Assembly (NCBI GenBank): GCA_021771815.1
Contig: JAETOE010000008.1
Span: 1 to 64,000 of the forward strand
Source: Roseburia hominis
GTDB lineage: Bacteria > Bacillota > Clostridia > Lachnospirales > Lachnospiraceae
DNA: 64,000 nucleotides
Direction: 5' to 3'
The number at the start of each line of letters is the position of its first letter. Within the stretch, counting starts at the first letter, position 1. Below the pieces are notes generated by a model. The model ran no database searches, had not been told where the DNA came from, and worked only from the letters and a program-made list of their open reading frames with translations. Made by a program: the position numbers and the translations under genes. Positions 1 through 8,402 of the stretch are shown here, piece by piece.

Positions 1-373
1 GAAGTTCGTAAATCATATATTCATAATAATCATTAAAGATAGATTGTAAAATATTCATAATAGAATTTTACAATAAATAAAGGCAAAGAAAAACCCCACC
101 CCTCAAGATTGAGGGGTAGGGGAGCTGAGAGTGTGCTCAGCACACTTTTTTACTCTATAGGAAATACCGTGTTACTGTAAAGCGTGAAGGTGATGATTCC
201 TATAGAGTAAAAAAGCCCTGCCGGGCAGGATGCGCACCTCGCGGAGAAGAAGTTAGCTGTAAACAGCACCGCTCGGGCGCGGAGAATCCGGCAAAGCCGG
301 ATTCTATTCTTGTGCTTATGCACCGCTCTTTTGATTGAATTAATGCGGGACCAATCCGCGCCGCGGGTACGCG
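1..373. other. Palindrome-rich non-coding stretch
   Basis: I see no credible gene in this 373-bp stretch, but it holds several inverted repeats. ATTGTAAAAT at 43-52 pairs with 65-74. A C-rich hairpin lies at 94-122 (CCCCTCAA/TTGAGGGG core). GTGTGCT-C-AGCACAC at 131-145 is followed by six T. An 18-bp perfect inverted repeat has arms at 146-163 and 197-214. A 10-bp-stem hairpin, AGAATCCGGC/GCCGGATTCT, sits at 283-305. Some of these probably act as terminators, the last for the minus-strand AraC gene. The density of palindromes also fits a mobile-element scar, but I see no transposase. Confidence 0.5.
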
Positions 374-1481
374 CTAGGAGTCGGCTGTCCGGTAGGCGCG
401 CGGGGACATTCCCGTCTCGCGGCGGAAGATACGTGTAAAATAATGGATATCGGGAATACCGGACGAAGCGGCGACATCCTGTATGGAGAGCGTGGTGCTC
501 TTTAACAGTTTTCTGGCGTATGCAATCCGGTTTTTGTTTACATAATCCGTAAGCGTCATGCCGACCTCCTTTTTGAACAGGGAGGAAAGGTAGCTTGTGT
601 TTAGGAACAGCTCTTTGGCAAAACGGCTTGCAGTAGCTTCGGATCATGTAGGGAACAATCTCATCGATTTCATCCGCGGAGTCGCAGAGTTCGATCATGC
701 GCGCGTAGTTGCCGGATACTGCGTCAATGTAAAAAGGATGCACACCTGCTTCATAGGCGGTGCGGCGCAGCAGGGTATTGCAGGTAATCACCAGATTCTT
801 GCGGTTGCGCAGTGCGTCTATGGTGCGGGGAGCCAGGCGGAATATGCTCATACTTTCTGCGAGAGACAGAGCTTTTTTGGTATTTCCGTGAGAGACGGCG
901 GCAAGGAGATCGTCCTCGAGGTGGTAGCGGTCTTCTAAGAGATGCATGCCGAGCACGGGATCTTCGGGAATCCGGAACTGATGCTTTTTCAGGAACGTTT
1001 CCTGCTTTTCGAAATCCTTGAGGTCTAAGTATTCGCTGGCAGGGGAAGAAACGGAAAAAGCAGCCGCGTACAGACGACGCAGGAGAGGGAGTAAGGTGTT
1101 CTTATCCGTCAGAAGCGGGAGCGCATAGTAATAGTTTTGAAGCTGCGAAAAAAGCTCTTCCGGGATGTGCAGAGCGTCCATTAAGTGATAAATGTCGGAA
1201 TCATCAAAAGATTTTGACAGGTACGGTCCGACAAAGAGAAATTTTTTCTCGTTCGGAAATTGAAAAAAGGAGTAGGTGCATTCATAATAATCCGTAATAT
1301 GGTAGATCGTATGCTTTTGAGGCTTTATGCCGGACGGCGCAGGTTCGTTCATCTTTAAAATACCGTTCCGCAGGCCGAGATCGAGCGAGGCAAGCGTAAT
1401 CGTGGTGTCCGTGGTAATGATACAGTTCATGTGAAGATCGGACAGGTAGTCTATTACAAAGGCGAATGCCGGGTGTTCCAT
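374..1481 (-). pseudogene. AraC-family regulator, frame-disrupted
   Basis: The first part reads as the N-terminal sensing region of a large Clostridial AraC-type regulator, about 280 residues with no domain I can name. The C-terminal part, in a different frame, is a clear AraC helix-turn-helix with the late motif GMSPRAYR just before its stop at 374. The two halves are in different frames around 620-650. Near the junction the regulatory half ends in IVPYMIRSYC, and the DNA-binding half resumes at about SRFAKELFLN. Roughly 25-30 residues normally lying between the two domains are missing, so an out-of-frame deletion is likelier than a single-base slip. Reading on in the first frame gives a 443-residue ORF with a nonsense tail. 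It diverges from the dehydrogenase gene, as a local regulator would. A sequencing error cannot be excluded. Confidence 0.75.
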
Positions 1482-1549
1482 GTCTGTTTCCTCCGTGAAT
1501 CAGGAAATTCTGTTGTTATCATCTGCAGTTGGTTTTCTGATTCTATTTT

Positions 1550-1593
1550 GGCACAATTTTATGCTATTTGCAATATGAAACAAAAATTGTGCC
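1550..1593. promoter_or_regulatory. Dyad in the divergent AraC/dehydrogenase spacer
   Basis: GGCACAATTTT at 1550-1560 is perfectly repeated in inverse at 1583-1593, with a 22-bp spacer. It lies between the two divergent genes. It could be an operator of the AraC-type protein, or a hairpin. The assignment is inference. Confidence 0.35.
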
Positions 1594-1617
1594 TCTATGT
1601 CCCTTTAAAGCAACGGA

Positions 1618-1646
1618 TTGCCAAACATTGTTTTTTATGATAATTT
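1618..1646 (+). promoter_or_regulatory. Possible promoter for the 2-hydroxyacid dehydrogenase
   Basis: TTGCCA at 1618-1623 and TAATTT at 1641-1646 are separated by 17 bp, 62 bp before the chosen ATG. The -10 box is a weak match, so this is tentative. Confidence 0.35.
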
Positions 1647-1708
1647 TATAGGAAAGTCTGGAAAAACAGTGGTGCGGCGGTGCCGGGCAGATAAGGATGG
1701 GCTATGGA

Positions 1709-2692
1709 ATGAAGATTACAGTGTATGAGGTAAGACCTGACGAGAAGGAGTATCTATGTCAGGCGGCAGAGCAGTATGGGGTGGAGCTTAAGCTTGTGCG
1801 TGGGGCAATGACGCAGGAGAATATCAGCGAGGCAGAGGGCGCGGACGGGATTGCGATTCTCGGGGAAACAAAGCTTGGCGCGAATCTGGTGGAAGAGGTT
1901 GCGAGACGGGGAATCCGTGTTGTGGCAACGCGCACGATCGGGTATGATCATATTGATTTAAATGCAGCGAAGAGCAACGGCGTACATATCTGCAACGGGT
2001 ACTATGACCCGGACGGGGTGGCAGAATATACGGTGATGCTGATGCTTATGGCACTGAGGAATTATAAGCAGGCGCTTTTTCGGGCAAATGCAAACGACTA
2101 TTCCCTGGGCGGTCTGATGGGGAAGGAACTGCGGAATCTGACGGTCGGTATCGTGGGTACGGGTAAAATCGGTCAGAAGGTGGCGCAGAAGCTTAACGGC
2201 TTCGGCTGTGAGCTGTTGGCGTACAGCAGGCACCGGAATGCAGATGCTTCGACAGGAATCCGCTATTGCACGCTTGAGGAGTTGTATGCGAAGAGCGATA
2301 TCATTTCCCTGCATGTCCCGCTTTCCAATCAGACGCGCTACATGATCGACCGTGCCGCCATCGGGCAGATGAAGGACGGTGTGATTCTGATCAACTGCGC
2401 GCGCGGCGAGCTGATGTGCGTGGAGGATATTATCTGGGGCATTGAGACGATGAAGATCGGAGCGCTCGGGCTGGATGTGATTGAGGATGAAGAGGGAATC
2501 TATCACAGGGATCGCCGCTCGGATATCATAAAGAACCGGAATATGGCATATATCCGCCAGTTCCCGAATGTGACGATGACGCAGCATATGGCGTTCTATA
2601 CGAAAGAAGCGGTGAAGAGTATGGCGGAAAGCGGTATCGTGAATATTGTAAGATGTTTAGAGGGGGTGGAGAATCCCAATATGATCTGTTAG
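1709..2692 (+). CDS. D-2-hydroxyacid (D-lactate-type) dehydrogenase
   Basis: This is an NAD-dependent D-isomer-specific 2-hydroxyacid dehydrogenase of 327 residues, closest in pattern to D-lactate dehydrogenase/VanH. It should reduce pyruvate-like 2-keto acids in the cytoplasm. Visible features are the catalytic-domain motif TRTIGYDHIDL, the Rossmann motif GTGKIG (about 150-155), the substrate-binding arginine in NCARGEL (R232) and the catalytic His in QHMAFYT (H293). The downstream ATG is preferred because AAGG at 1693-1696 lies 12 bp before it; the alternative start at 1697 adds four residues (MGYG). It diverges from the broken AraC gene and is followed by a strong terminator, so it is monocistronic. 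A role in D-lactate precursor supply for glycopeptide resistance is not suggested, because no VanA or VanX partner is nearby. Confidence 0.88.
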   Translation: MKITVYEVRPDEKEYLCQAAEQYGVELKLVRGAMTQENISEAEGADGIAILGETKLGANLVEEVARRGIRVVATRTIGYDHIDLNAAKSNGVHICNGYYDPDGVAEYTVMLMLMALRNYKQALFRANANDYSLGGLMGKELRNLTVGIVGTGKIGQKVAQKLNGFGCELLAYSRHRNADASTGIRYCTLEELYAKSDIISLHVPLSNQTRYMIDRAAIGQMKDGVILINCARGELMCVEDIIWGIETMKIGALGLDVIEDEEGIYHRDRRSDIIKNRNMAYIRQFPNVTMTQHMAFYTKEAVKSMAESGIVNIVRCLEGVENPNMIC

Positions 2693-2703
2693 AGCGGAAA
2701 AAA

Positions 2704-2752
2704 AGGCTGTTGCACTTGCGATGCTTTATCGCCTGTGCAACAGCCTCTTTTT
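2704..2752 (+). terminator. Rho-independent terminator
   Basis: A 12-bp perfect stem (AGGCTGTTGCAC with GTGCAACAGCCT) is followed by CTTTTT, 12 bp after the dehydrogenase stop. Confidence 0.9.
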
Positions 2753-2827
2753 ACACTTTCAGAAAAGAATAATGAGATTTCATATCATAAAATGATAGCA
2801 TCATTATATTAATTGGAGGGTAATACG

Positions 2828-2962
2828 ATAAATTCCTTGGGAAGTATAGGCGCCATTTTGATTTTACTGGCGGAAGCCATTGCGTTAGAACATATTGCAG
2901 CATGGGCATATTATATTGACAAATATTCTGATCCCGAATATCGCAATGATTTTCACTTATAA
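2828..2962 (+). CDS. Possible 44-codon small membrane peptide, ATA or lost start
   Basis: An open frame of 44 codons begins eight bases after a good GGAGG (2815-2819) but with ATA instead of ATG; an in-frame TTG follows at 2837. The encoded peptide has a hydrophobic stretch (SIGAILILLAEAIALEHIAAW) and then a polar tail ending in a stop at 2960-2962. The ribosome site and amphipathic character suggest a real or recently inactivated small gene. It matches no family I know. The rest of 2753-3081 holds only this ORF and the promoter of the next gene. Confidence 0.3.
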   Translation: MNSLGSIGAILILLAEAIALEHIAAWAYYIDKYSDPEYRNDFHL

Positions 2963-3008
2963 GTGCTCGTTGTGTTATGCGAATAAACGTATTTCATGGA
3001 GAAATGTA

Positions 3009-3055
3009 TATTAATTATAATTAATATTGACATCCGCCACCCATTCCTGTATCAT
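3009..3055 (+). promoter_or_regulatory. Promoter and palindrome before the methylase-like gene
   Basis: TTGACA at 3027-3032 and TATCAT at 3050-3055 are spaced 17 bp. Immediately upstream lies a perfect AT palindrome, ATTAATTATAATTAAT (about 3010-3025), which could bind a regulator. The gene starts 27 bp after the -10 box with GAGGGGAG as ribosome site. Confidence 0.7.
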
Positions 3056-3081
3056 TAATCTCAAGAGGGGAGATAGAACAC

Positions 3082-4929
3082 ATGCTACTCGAATACGATT
3101 GGAAGCAATTAAAAAGCGATATTTCGCCGGAACAGGCATTTTACATAATACTCCTGCTCATCTTTTGGGAAACGGTGCGGGCGGAACAGGACATGGGGGA
3201 GGAGATTTCCTTTTGCAGAGAGAGTGTGGCTGCGGCGGTGCGCAGCGTCCCGGATTATGATTTTAAGGAGAGTATGCTGCAGATCAGTGAAAGAGTTGCG
3301 TGGGAGCTTCTTGAACAGGAGAAGAACGCGGAAGATGTGAAGGTGTTAATGAGCTGGCTGCACAGACACCTGAGACAGGCGTGGAAAGCAGGAGCGCTAC
3401 GGCAAAACTCGCTTTCTATGCAGCGTGAACTCTGTGTACTGGCAGAGCGGGAGGGGCTGTTTACAACTACGCCGGATGGTATCAAAGCACTTTTGGGGGC
3501 ACTTTTTGAGGGCGTACATTTCAGTGATATGTTAGATATGTGCTCGGGAATGTCCTATGCGGGTCATGAGCTTTGGGAGCGGCTGGCTGCCGGGAATGCG
3601 GAGACGTTTTATACGGGCGAAGAGATAGAACCCGTTTTTTGCAGCATTGCCCGTGCATGGCTCTATCTGTCAGGTGAGAAGCGGTGCAAAGTTATCCGGC
3701 GCAATATTTTAGAGCCGGTAACGGGCGGAGTGGCGGAACAGTATGATTTTATCACAGCGGATCTTCCGCGCGGAACGAACAGACCGCTTGTGTGTGATGA
3801 CACAGATGTCCGAATAAAAGGATTTCGCAATAAGAAAATATATGCAGACTGGATTTTCATTGAGGATATGCTTGGGCGGCTGCGGCAGGGAGGCTATGGC
3901 AGCGCGCTTGTTACGACTGGGGGCTTGATTCGGGAAAATGAGAAGCAATTACGGCAGCAGGTGATAGAAAATGATTGGTTGGAAGCGGTGATTACGCTGC
4001 CGGCAAATCTTTACGCCAATGTACATACGATGACGGAACTTTTGATTTTCCATAAAGGAAAGCCGGTAGAGAGACAAAACAGGATTCTGTTCATAGATAT
4101 CAGCCGCTTTTACTGCAGGCAAAGCCGCGGTGCGTGGGAACTTTCGATCGAGGGAATAAATGCTGCGAGAGAAGCGTTTTGCGAATTTCGCCAGTTGGAA
4201 GGAATCAGCGTAATTCGGGAGAGGGATGAACTGAACCGGGAGACTGTTTCGTGGAAACCACTTTCTTATCTGACGCAGACGGACACAGGTGCAAGGACGC
4301 TGAAATTGGAGCAGGCGGCGTCGATTGTGCGCGGCGCGCAGCTTAAGCCGGATGAAATCCGGGTGAGCGAGGGCGGCGTAAAGTTTATCAATGTGAAAGA
4401 TATCCAGAATGAACGCCTTCTCTACGAATCGGCAGAAAATGTGGACGAGACGAGACTCATAGAGAAGCCGCAGTTTCGAATCCGGGAGGACGACATATTG
4501 CTTACATCGAAGGGAACGGTGATCAAGCTGGCAATAGCAGGAGAGCCGCAAATGGTAAGCTATATCAGCGAAAACATTACCATTCTTCGGATAAACCGAC
4601 AAATGTATCATCCGTATGTCCTGTATGACTATTTGCAATCGGAGGAAGGACGAAGGGCGTTGGAGGGTATACAGTCGGGAACTACGATTCGAATTTTGAG
4701 TAACGCGAATTTAAAGAAACTGGATATCCCGGCGTATCCGATGGACGTGATGGAGAAAGTAGGAGAGGAGCTTCGGCGGAACCGGATGGAGTTCGACAGG
4801 CAGCAGAGAGAGCTTACGGCTCGCTTTCTGGCGCAGAAGCAGAAATTGGAGCAGGAATTGAAGAATGGATTGAAGAAGGAGGCACGGCAAGATGGCGAAA
4901 ATATTTCTGAGTCACAGCACGAAAAATAA
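3082..4929 (+). CDS. Degenerate N6-adenine methylase fused to HsdS-like specificity domain
   Basis: The 615-residue protein has three parts. Residues 1-130 are a helical region like the HsdM N-terminus. Residues about 140-385 follow the HsdM Rossmann methylase order, including a late segment ENDWLEAVITLPANLY that aligns with the HsdM ending. Residues about 390-600 look like one HsdS target-recognition domain and end in a basic coiled coil. The catalytic signatures are eroded. Motif I, normally DPACGSGG, reads DMCSGMSY (152-159), and motif IV, normally NPPF, reads DLPR (227-230). Loss of the NPP motif predicts little or no methyl transfer, so I infer a DNA-binding or sensing role. No HsdR helicase-nuclease is nearby. 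The TIR gene overlaps its 3' end by 38 bp, so the two are translated together. Confidence 0.75.
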   Translation: MLLEYDWKQLKSDISPEQAFYIILLLIFWETVRAEQDMGEEISFCRESVAAAVRSVPDYDFKESMLQISERVAWELLEQEKNAEDVKVLMSWLHRHLRQAWKAGALRQNSLSMQRELCVLAEREGLFTTTPDGIKALLGALFEGVHFSDMLDMCSGMSYAGHELWERLAAGNAETFYTGEEIEPVFCSIARAWLYLSGEKRCKVIRRNILEPVTGGVAEQYDFITADLPRGTNRPLVCDDTDVRIKGFRNKKIYADWIFIEDMLGRLRQGGYGSALVTTGGLIRENEKQLRQQVIENDWLEAVITLPANLYANVHTMTELLIFHKGKPVERQNRILFIDISRFYCRQSRGAWELSIEGINAAREAFCEFRQLEGISVIRERDELNRETVSWKPLSYLTQTDTGARTLKLEQAASIVRGAQLKPDEIRVSEGGVKFINVKDIQNERLLYESAENVDETRLIEKPQFRIREDDILLTSKGTVIKLAIAGEPQMVSYISENITILRINRQMYHPYVLYDYLQSEEGRRALEGIQSGTTIRILSNANLKKLDIPAYPMDVMEKVGEELRRNRMEFDRQQRELTARFLAQKQKLEQELKNGLKKEARQDGENISESQHEK

Positions 4930-5653
4930 AGAACTGGTTGAGAATTTTATCGAATTTCTCCAGTTGGCATTGGGGATTTCCAGAGGTGATATATTTTGTA
5001 CCATAGCGGTGGAGGATCTGTATACCGGAGAAAATTTTATGGAACGGATCCGAAAAGAATTGCAGGATTCCACGGCGGTAATATCCCTGATTACAGAGGA
5101 GTATCTTGGGAGCAAAATGTGTCTCATTGAAATGGGAGCCGGATGGAGTATGGCGGGGAAACGTTTTATCCCGATTACGACGCTTCCGTTTGAGCGGCTT
5201 AAGGACATGCCGCTTGCCGGGGTGCAGATTCGGAAGATGGACAGGGATGGGCTGAGCGCTATCTTTGGAGAATTTATCAGTTACGGAATCTGCGACGCGC
5301 AGATCGTCACGGAATTTACGAGACATTTGCCGGAATATGTAGCTAAGTTTGAAAAGTTGACAGCGGGAAATGCTATTCTGGAAAAAGATACGGAAGGCTG
5401 GTATCACACGGTCATCACGGAAACCAGACAGGTAAAGGAAAAATATCGCTGCTATAAAATTAAAGGAAAGATAGACCGGCCGTTGGATAACGGACGGGCG
5501 GACAGCGAGTGGATTTTCTTCTGGGCGGGAATGTACGACGATCTACAGGTCGGAGACCATGTGAAATTTCAGATTTCCAAGACAGAAGTGAGAACGTTTA
5601 ATGATATAGGAAAGGCGAGAAATATTTATCCGAGTGATCTGGTGAAAATATAA
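4892..5653 (+). CDS. TIR-domain protein, probable NAD-consuming effector
   Basis: This 253-residue protein opens with a bacterial TIR domain (about 1-130): KIFLSHST at strand A, and the conserved glutamate in KMCLIEMG (E80), the position of the NADase catalytic residue in active TIRs. The remaining 110 residues are strand-rich and not recognised. The start has a near-ideal site (AAGGAGG at 4876-4882). It overlaps the methylase-like gene by 38 bp, so the pair is almost certainly one functional unit. Known TIR effectors in phage defence deplete NAD or make signalling nucleotides after a partner senses infection. By analogy the upstream protein would sense DNA and this one would execute. That pairing is inference. 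Confidence 0.8.
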   Translation: MAKIFLSHSTKNKELVENFIEFLQLALGISRGDIFCTIAVEDLYTGENFMERIRKELQDSTAVISLITEEYLGSKMCLIEMGAGWSMAGKRFIPITTLPFERLKDMPLAGVQIRKMDRDGLSAIFGEFISYGICDAQIVTEFTRHLPEYVAKFEKLTAGNAILEKDTEGWYHTVITETRQVKEKYRCYKIKGKIDRPLDNGRADSEWIFFWAGMYDDLQVGDHVKFQISKTEVRTFNDIGKARNIYPSDLVKI

Positions 5654-5717
5654 GGCCGTCAGCAGCAATACAAAACCTAAAGACATGGTGAAATGCATTA
5701 CAATGTAAACTAAATAG

Positions 5718-5745
5718 TTGACAAGTTATTTTTCTTCCATATAAT
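5718..5745 (+). promoter_or_regulatory. Near-consensus promoter for the antitoxin-like cluster
   Basis: TTGACA (5718-5723) and TATAAT (5740-5745) are spaced 16 bp, 57 bp before the RelB-like start. Both boxes match consensus perfectly. Confidence 0.8.
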
Positions 5746-5802
5746 ATGAATTAAGAAACAAATATATACTATTGGCAAATAGGTCATATGGGAGGTGTTG
5801 AT

Positions 5803-6036
5803 ATGGCTACAGTACCTACACAGATAAGAATTGATGAAAACCTAAAAAAGCAAGCTACGGAACTTTTTTCACAGTTAGGATTGGATATGTCCAGTGCAAT
5901 GAATATATTCCTGAAGCAATGTGTTATGAGAGGCGGCCTTCCCTTTGAGGTGGCAGTTCCACAATATAAACCGGAGATTATTGAGGCAATGGAAGAGACC
6001 AAAAGAATTAGCAAGGAGCCTGATGCGAAGAGATAA
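5803..6036 (+). CDS. RelB/DinJ-type antitoxin, apparently shortened by a stop
   Basis: The 77-residue product has the RelB/DinJ ribbon-helix-helix pattern: IRIDENLKKQATELF, then SSAMNIFLKQCV and GGLPFEV. ATG 5803 is chosen over 5788 because GGAGGTG (5791-5797) sits just before it. After the TAA at 6034-6036 the same frame continues for 11 sensible codons (SNFSAAMEDVD) to a second stop. This tail resembles the usual acidic end of the family, so the TAA looks like a nonsense change from a TAT/TAC codon. No RelE/YafQ toxin follows; the next gene is DUF4160. Its current role is unclear. Confidence 0.75.
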   Translation: MATVPTQIRIDENLKKQATELFSQLGLDMSSAMNIFLKQCVMRGGLPFEVAVPQYKPEIIEAMEETKRISKEPDAKR

Positions 6037-6108
6037 AGCAATTTTTCAGCAGCTATGGAGGATGTTGATTAATGCCATAAGTGTTGATACTTACAGGAGG
6101 TGATAAAG

Positions 6109-6360
6109 ATGCCAGAAATAAGTAGATTTTATGGAATAGTAATTAAAATGTTCTTCAAGCCCAAGGAACATGAACCAAGCCACATACATGCATTATATGG
6201 TGAACATATCGGTATATTTGACTTACAGACAATGGAAATGACCGAGGGAGATTTGCCAAGGAAAGCGCAGGAACTGGTAAAAGAGTGGATGATTCAAAAC
6301 CAGAAAGAATTAATTGAAATGTGGGAAAGTCAGAATTTGAAGAAATTGCCGCCTTTATAA
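6109..6360 (+). CDS. DUF4160 protein
   Basis: This 83-residue protein has the DUF4160 signature: EISRFYGIVI, then HEPSHIHALYG with the conserved histidines. The start follows AGGAGG at 6095-6100 with an eight-base gap. DUF4160 genes are commonly paired with DUF2442, as here, and the pair has been suggested to be toxin-antitoxin-like; I know of no firm function. It lies 28 bp before the DUF2442 gene. Confidence 0.8.
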   Translation: MPEISRFYGIVIKMFFKPKEHEPSHIHALYGEHIGIFDLQTMEMTEGDLPRKAQELVKEWMIQNQKELIEMWESQNLKKLPPL

Positions 6361-6388
6361 GCGGATTTTCCTCGTAGGAGGTGCATAT

Positions 6389-6646
6389 ATGATACCAAGA
6401 ATTAAAAGTGTAAAGCCAATGAAAGATTATAATTTGCAAGTTGTATTTGATGATGGGAAAAGTGTGTTGTATGATGTGACCGAGGAAATTGATTCACTTC
6501 CGGGATATGATGATTTGAAGAATATTCATGGATTGTTTGATCAGGTGCAGTTGGATGAGAGCAGAACATGTGTGTTCTGGAACGAGGATATTGATTTGCC
6601 GAGTGATACAATCTATGAGTATGGGAAAGTGTTGTTTGAGATGTAA
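6389..6646 (+). CDS. DUF2442 protein
   Basis: The 85-residue protein matches DUF2442: an N-terminal VKPMKDYNLQVVFDDGKS strand pair and a C-terminal CVFWNEDIDLPSDTIYEYG. It is the usual partner of the preceding DUF4160 gene. The ribosome site TAGGAGGTG precedes ATG 6389. The function is not established. Confidence 0.82.
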   Translation: MIPRIKSVKPMKDYNLQVVFDDGKSVLYDVTEEIDSLPGYDDLKNIHGLFDQVQLDESRTCVFWNEDIDLPSDTIYEYGKVLFEM

Positions 6647-6652
6647 ACAGCT

Positions 6653-7006
6653 ATGGGTGAGATTATCAGACCATCAGCGGATTTAAGAAACCATTATAAC
6701 GAAGTTTCAAAACAATGCAGGGAAGAAAGAACACCTGTAATCATCACGGTAAATGGAAGAGGAGATACGGCTTTGCTTGGGTTGCAGGATTATTATCAAA
6801 TGAAATCTGAGTTGGAACTTTTAAGAAATCTTGCGGAGGCAGAGGATGATGTAAGAGAGGAGCGGGTAGCGCCGATGCAGGAATCGTTCGATGAAATCCG
6901 TGCCGCACTTATGGCGAGGAAGCGTGGGTTATTACTATTAATGCGGTCATGGATGGAAGAAGGGAATATCGAAATTTGCTGTGAAATGAGTGAAAACATA
7001 ATTTGA
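6653..7006 (+). CDS. Phd/YefM-type antitoxin with an atypical tail
   Basis: Residues 1-92 follow the Phd/YefM antitoxin plan: IIRPSADLRNHYNEVSKQC, then PVIITVNGRGDTALLGLQDY and an acidic helix ending around ALMARKR. The last 25 residues (from GLLLLMRSW) look unlike the family and may come from a frame change that removed the normal stop. No RelE/ParE or Doc toxin follows before the amidase gene. It starts six bases after the DUF2442 stop with no clear ribosome site, so it is probably translated by coupling. Confidence 0.7.
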   Translation: MGEIIRPSADLRNHYNEVSKQCREERTPVIITVNGRGDTALLGLQDYYQMKSELELLRNLAEAEDDVREERVAPMQESFDEIRAALMARKRGLLLLMRSWMEEGNIEICCEMSENII

Positions 7007-7051
7007 TTTTATGTAGAAACAGTGTTTATTACACAGAGAAGGGGAAAGCAC

Positions 7052-8194
7052 ATGAATTATAATTTATTTCATAACAGTAAAATCAGGAGAATACTCGTCT
7101 GCGTGGCAACAATATTGCTCCTTGCAATCAGCGCCTGTGGGCAATCCGGTCAGCAGTCGGAAGAGGAAAGCAACGCGGCAGGTGAAAGCGTGTCTTCCGG
7201 TGAAGCAGATGCAGGGAATACAGAGTACACGGGAACGGACACGCAGGAGAACTCCGGTATCGAAGAAAATGGAGCGGCGACTGGAACGGAAGAGGTGTTT
7301 GGAACAGAAGCGACAGCCGGAACGGAGGAGGTGGTTGATACAGAATTAAATGAGTATGATTTTGAACCCGTTACGATGTATGCGTCAGATACGGTAAATG
7401 TCAGGACAGAGCCGAACACGGATTCCGAGGTCGTTTGTATTTTAAAACGCCGTGACCCGGTCGAGAAGGTCGGCGAGCGGGATGACTGGTCGATGGTGCG
7501 GATGGAGGATGGTATTTTTTACATATCCAGTCAGTATCTGGTGACGGAAGCGGAACTGCCGTCGGGCTATGTTGTGGCGATTGACGCCGGACACCAGCAA
7601 AGGGGAAATAATGAACAGGAACCGATCGGACCGGGAGCGGCGGAGACGAAGGCGAAAGTTGCATCGGGTACATCCGGCGTGGCGAGCGGTCTGACAGAAT
7701 ATGAATTGAATCTGCGGGTGGCGCTTAAGCTTGAGGATGAGCTTACGGATCGCGGATATCAGGTGATTATGATCCGCACCGCAAACGGTGTAAATATAAG
7801 TAACAGCGAGCGGGCGCGGATTGCGAATGAGGCAAATGTAGATGCTTTTATCAGGATTCATGCAAACGGTTCTACAAATGCGGCGACGAACGGGGCAATG
7901 ACAATCTGTCAGACGCCGTCGAATCCATATAACGGTTCTTTGGCAGGGGAAAGTAAGCGCCTTTCGGAGAGGATTCTTGACTCCCTGTGCGAAAGCACGG
8001 GCTGCAAAAAAGAGTACGTGTGGGAAACGGATACGATGAGCGGAATTAACTGGTGTCAGGTGCCTGTTACAATTGTTGAAATGGGATATATGACGAACCC
8101 GGAGGAAGACTTAAAAATGGCTTCCGATGAGTATCAGTGGAAGATTGTGGAGGGTATTGCGAACGGGATAGACAGTTATTTTGAGAGCAAATGA
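7052..8194 (+). CDS. Lipoprotein N-acetylmuramoyl-L-alanine amidase with SH3b domain
   Basis: This 380-residue exported lipoprotein cleaves the amide between muramic acid and the stem peptide. It has an N-terminal signal ending in [10 protein letters not shown] (lipobox), a Ser/Thr/Glu-rich linker (about 35-100), a bacterial SH3 domain (about 108-170) and an Amidase_3 domain (about 175-380). Zinc-ligand and catalytic residues are visible: DAGH (H181), RIHANG (H270) and VEMGYMTN (E343). The ATG at 7052 is chosen because the signal peptide starts there and GAAGGGG precedes it. It is single and is followed by a terminator. It probably acts in wall turnover. A link to the adjacent giant operon is not shown. 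Confidence 0.9.
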   Translation: MNYNLFHNSKIRRILVCVATILLLAISACGQSGQQSEEESNAAGESVSSGEADAGNTEYTGTDTQENSGIEENGAATGTEEVFGTEATAGTEEVVDTELNEYDFEPVTMYASDTVNVRTEPNTDSEVVCILKRRDPVEKVGERDDWSMVRMEDGIFYISSQYLVTEAELPSGYVVAIDAGHQQRGNNEQEPIGPGAAETKAKVASGTSGVASGLTEYELNLRVALKLEDELTDRGYQVIMIRTANGVNISNSERARIANEANVDAFIRIHANGSTNAATNGAMTICQTPSNPYNGSLAGESKRLSERILDSLCESTGCKKEYVWETDTMSGINWCQVPVTIVEMGYMTNPEEDLKMASDEYQWKIVEGIANGIDSYFESK

Positions 8195-8221
8195 TGAAAG
8201 TTGATAGGAGAATACTGCCAG

Positions 8222-8257
8222 GAGCTGTTTGTGAATTGTTCATAAACAGCTCTTTTT
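8222..8257 (+). terminator. Rho-independent terminator after the amidase
   Basis: GAGCTGTTT (8222-8230) pairs with AAACAGCTC (8244-8252) and is followed by TTTTT. Confidence 0.85.
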
Positions 8258-8287
8258 GTGTGAAAACTTCGCGCTCACATCCCCGGA

Positions 8288-8330
8288 TTACGTCATATCG
8301 AATGGTGAGCCCCCTTTTTTGTTATATAAT
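8288..8330 (+). promoter_or_regulatory. Giant-operon promoter with 19-bp shared element
   Basis: TTACGTCATATCGAATGGT occupies 8288-8306, then 18 bp, then a perfect TATAAT at 8325-8330. No -35 hexamer is recognisable, as expected for an activator-dependent promoter. The same 19 bases occur exactly upstream of the peptide gene on the minus strand at 31292-31310, in the same orientation and 17 bp from that gene's -10 box. It sits 72 bp before the first gene of the 21.5-kb operon. An alternative reading as part of a weak hairpin (GCTCAC/GTGAGC) is less convincing. Confidence 0.75.
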
Positions 8331-8402
8331 AGAAGTAGTAATATCGGAAACTGTGTGACGCACAATTAAATATGGAACCTTCAGAGAAAGGCAGGTATGC
8401 AT

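Noticed and set aside
150-1481. A single 443-residue minus-strand gene
   Set aside because: The last third is out of frame with the AraC DNA-binding half, which is encoded in another frame. The long ORF is an accident of the frame break.
1958-2587. Minus-strand 209-residue ORF
   Set aside because: It is antisense to the clear dehydrogenase and has no family features.
3082-5653. A complete Type I restriction-modification system
   Set aside because: There is no HsdR gene and the methylase motifs are degenerate. The partner is a TIR protein.
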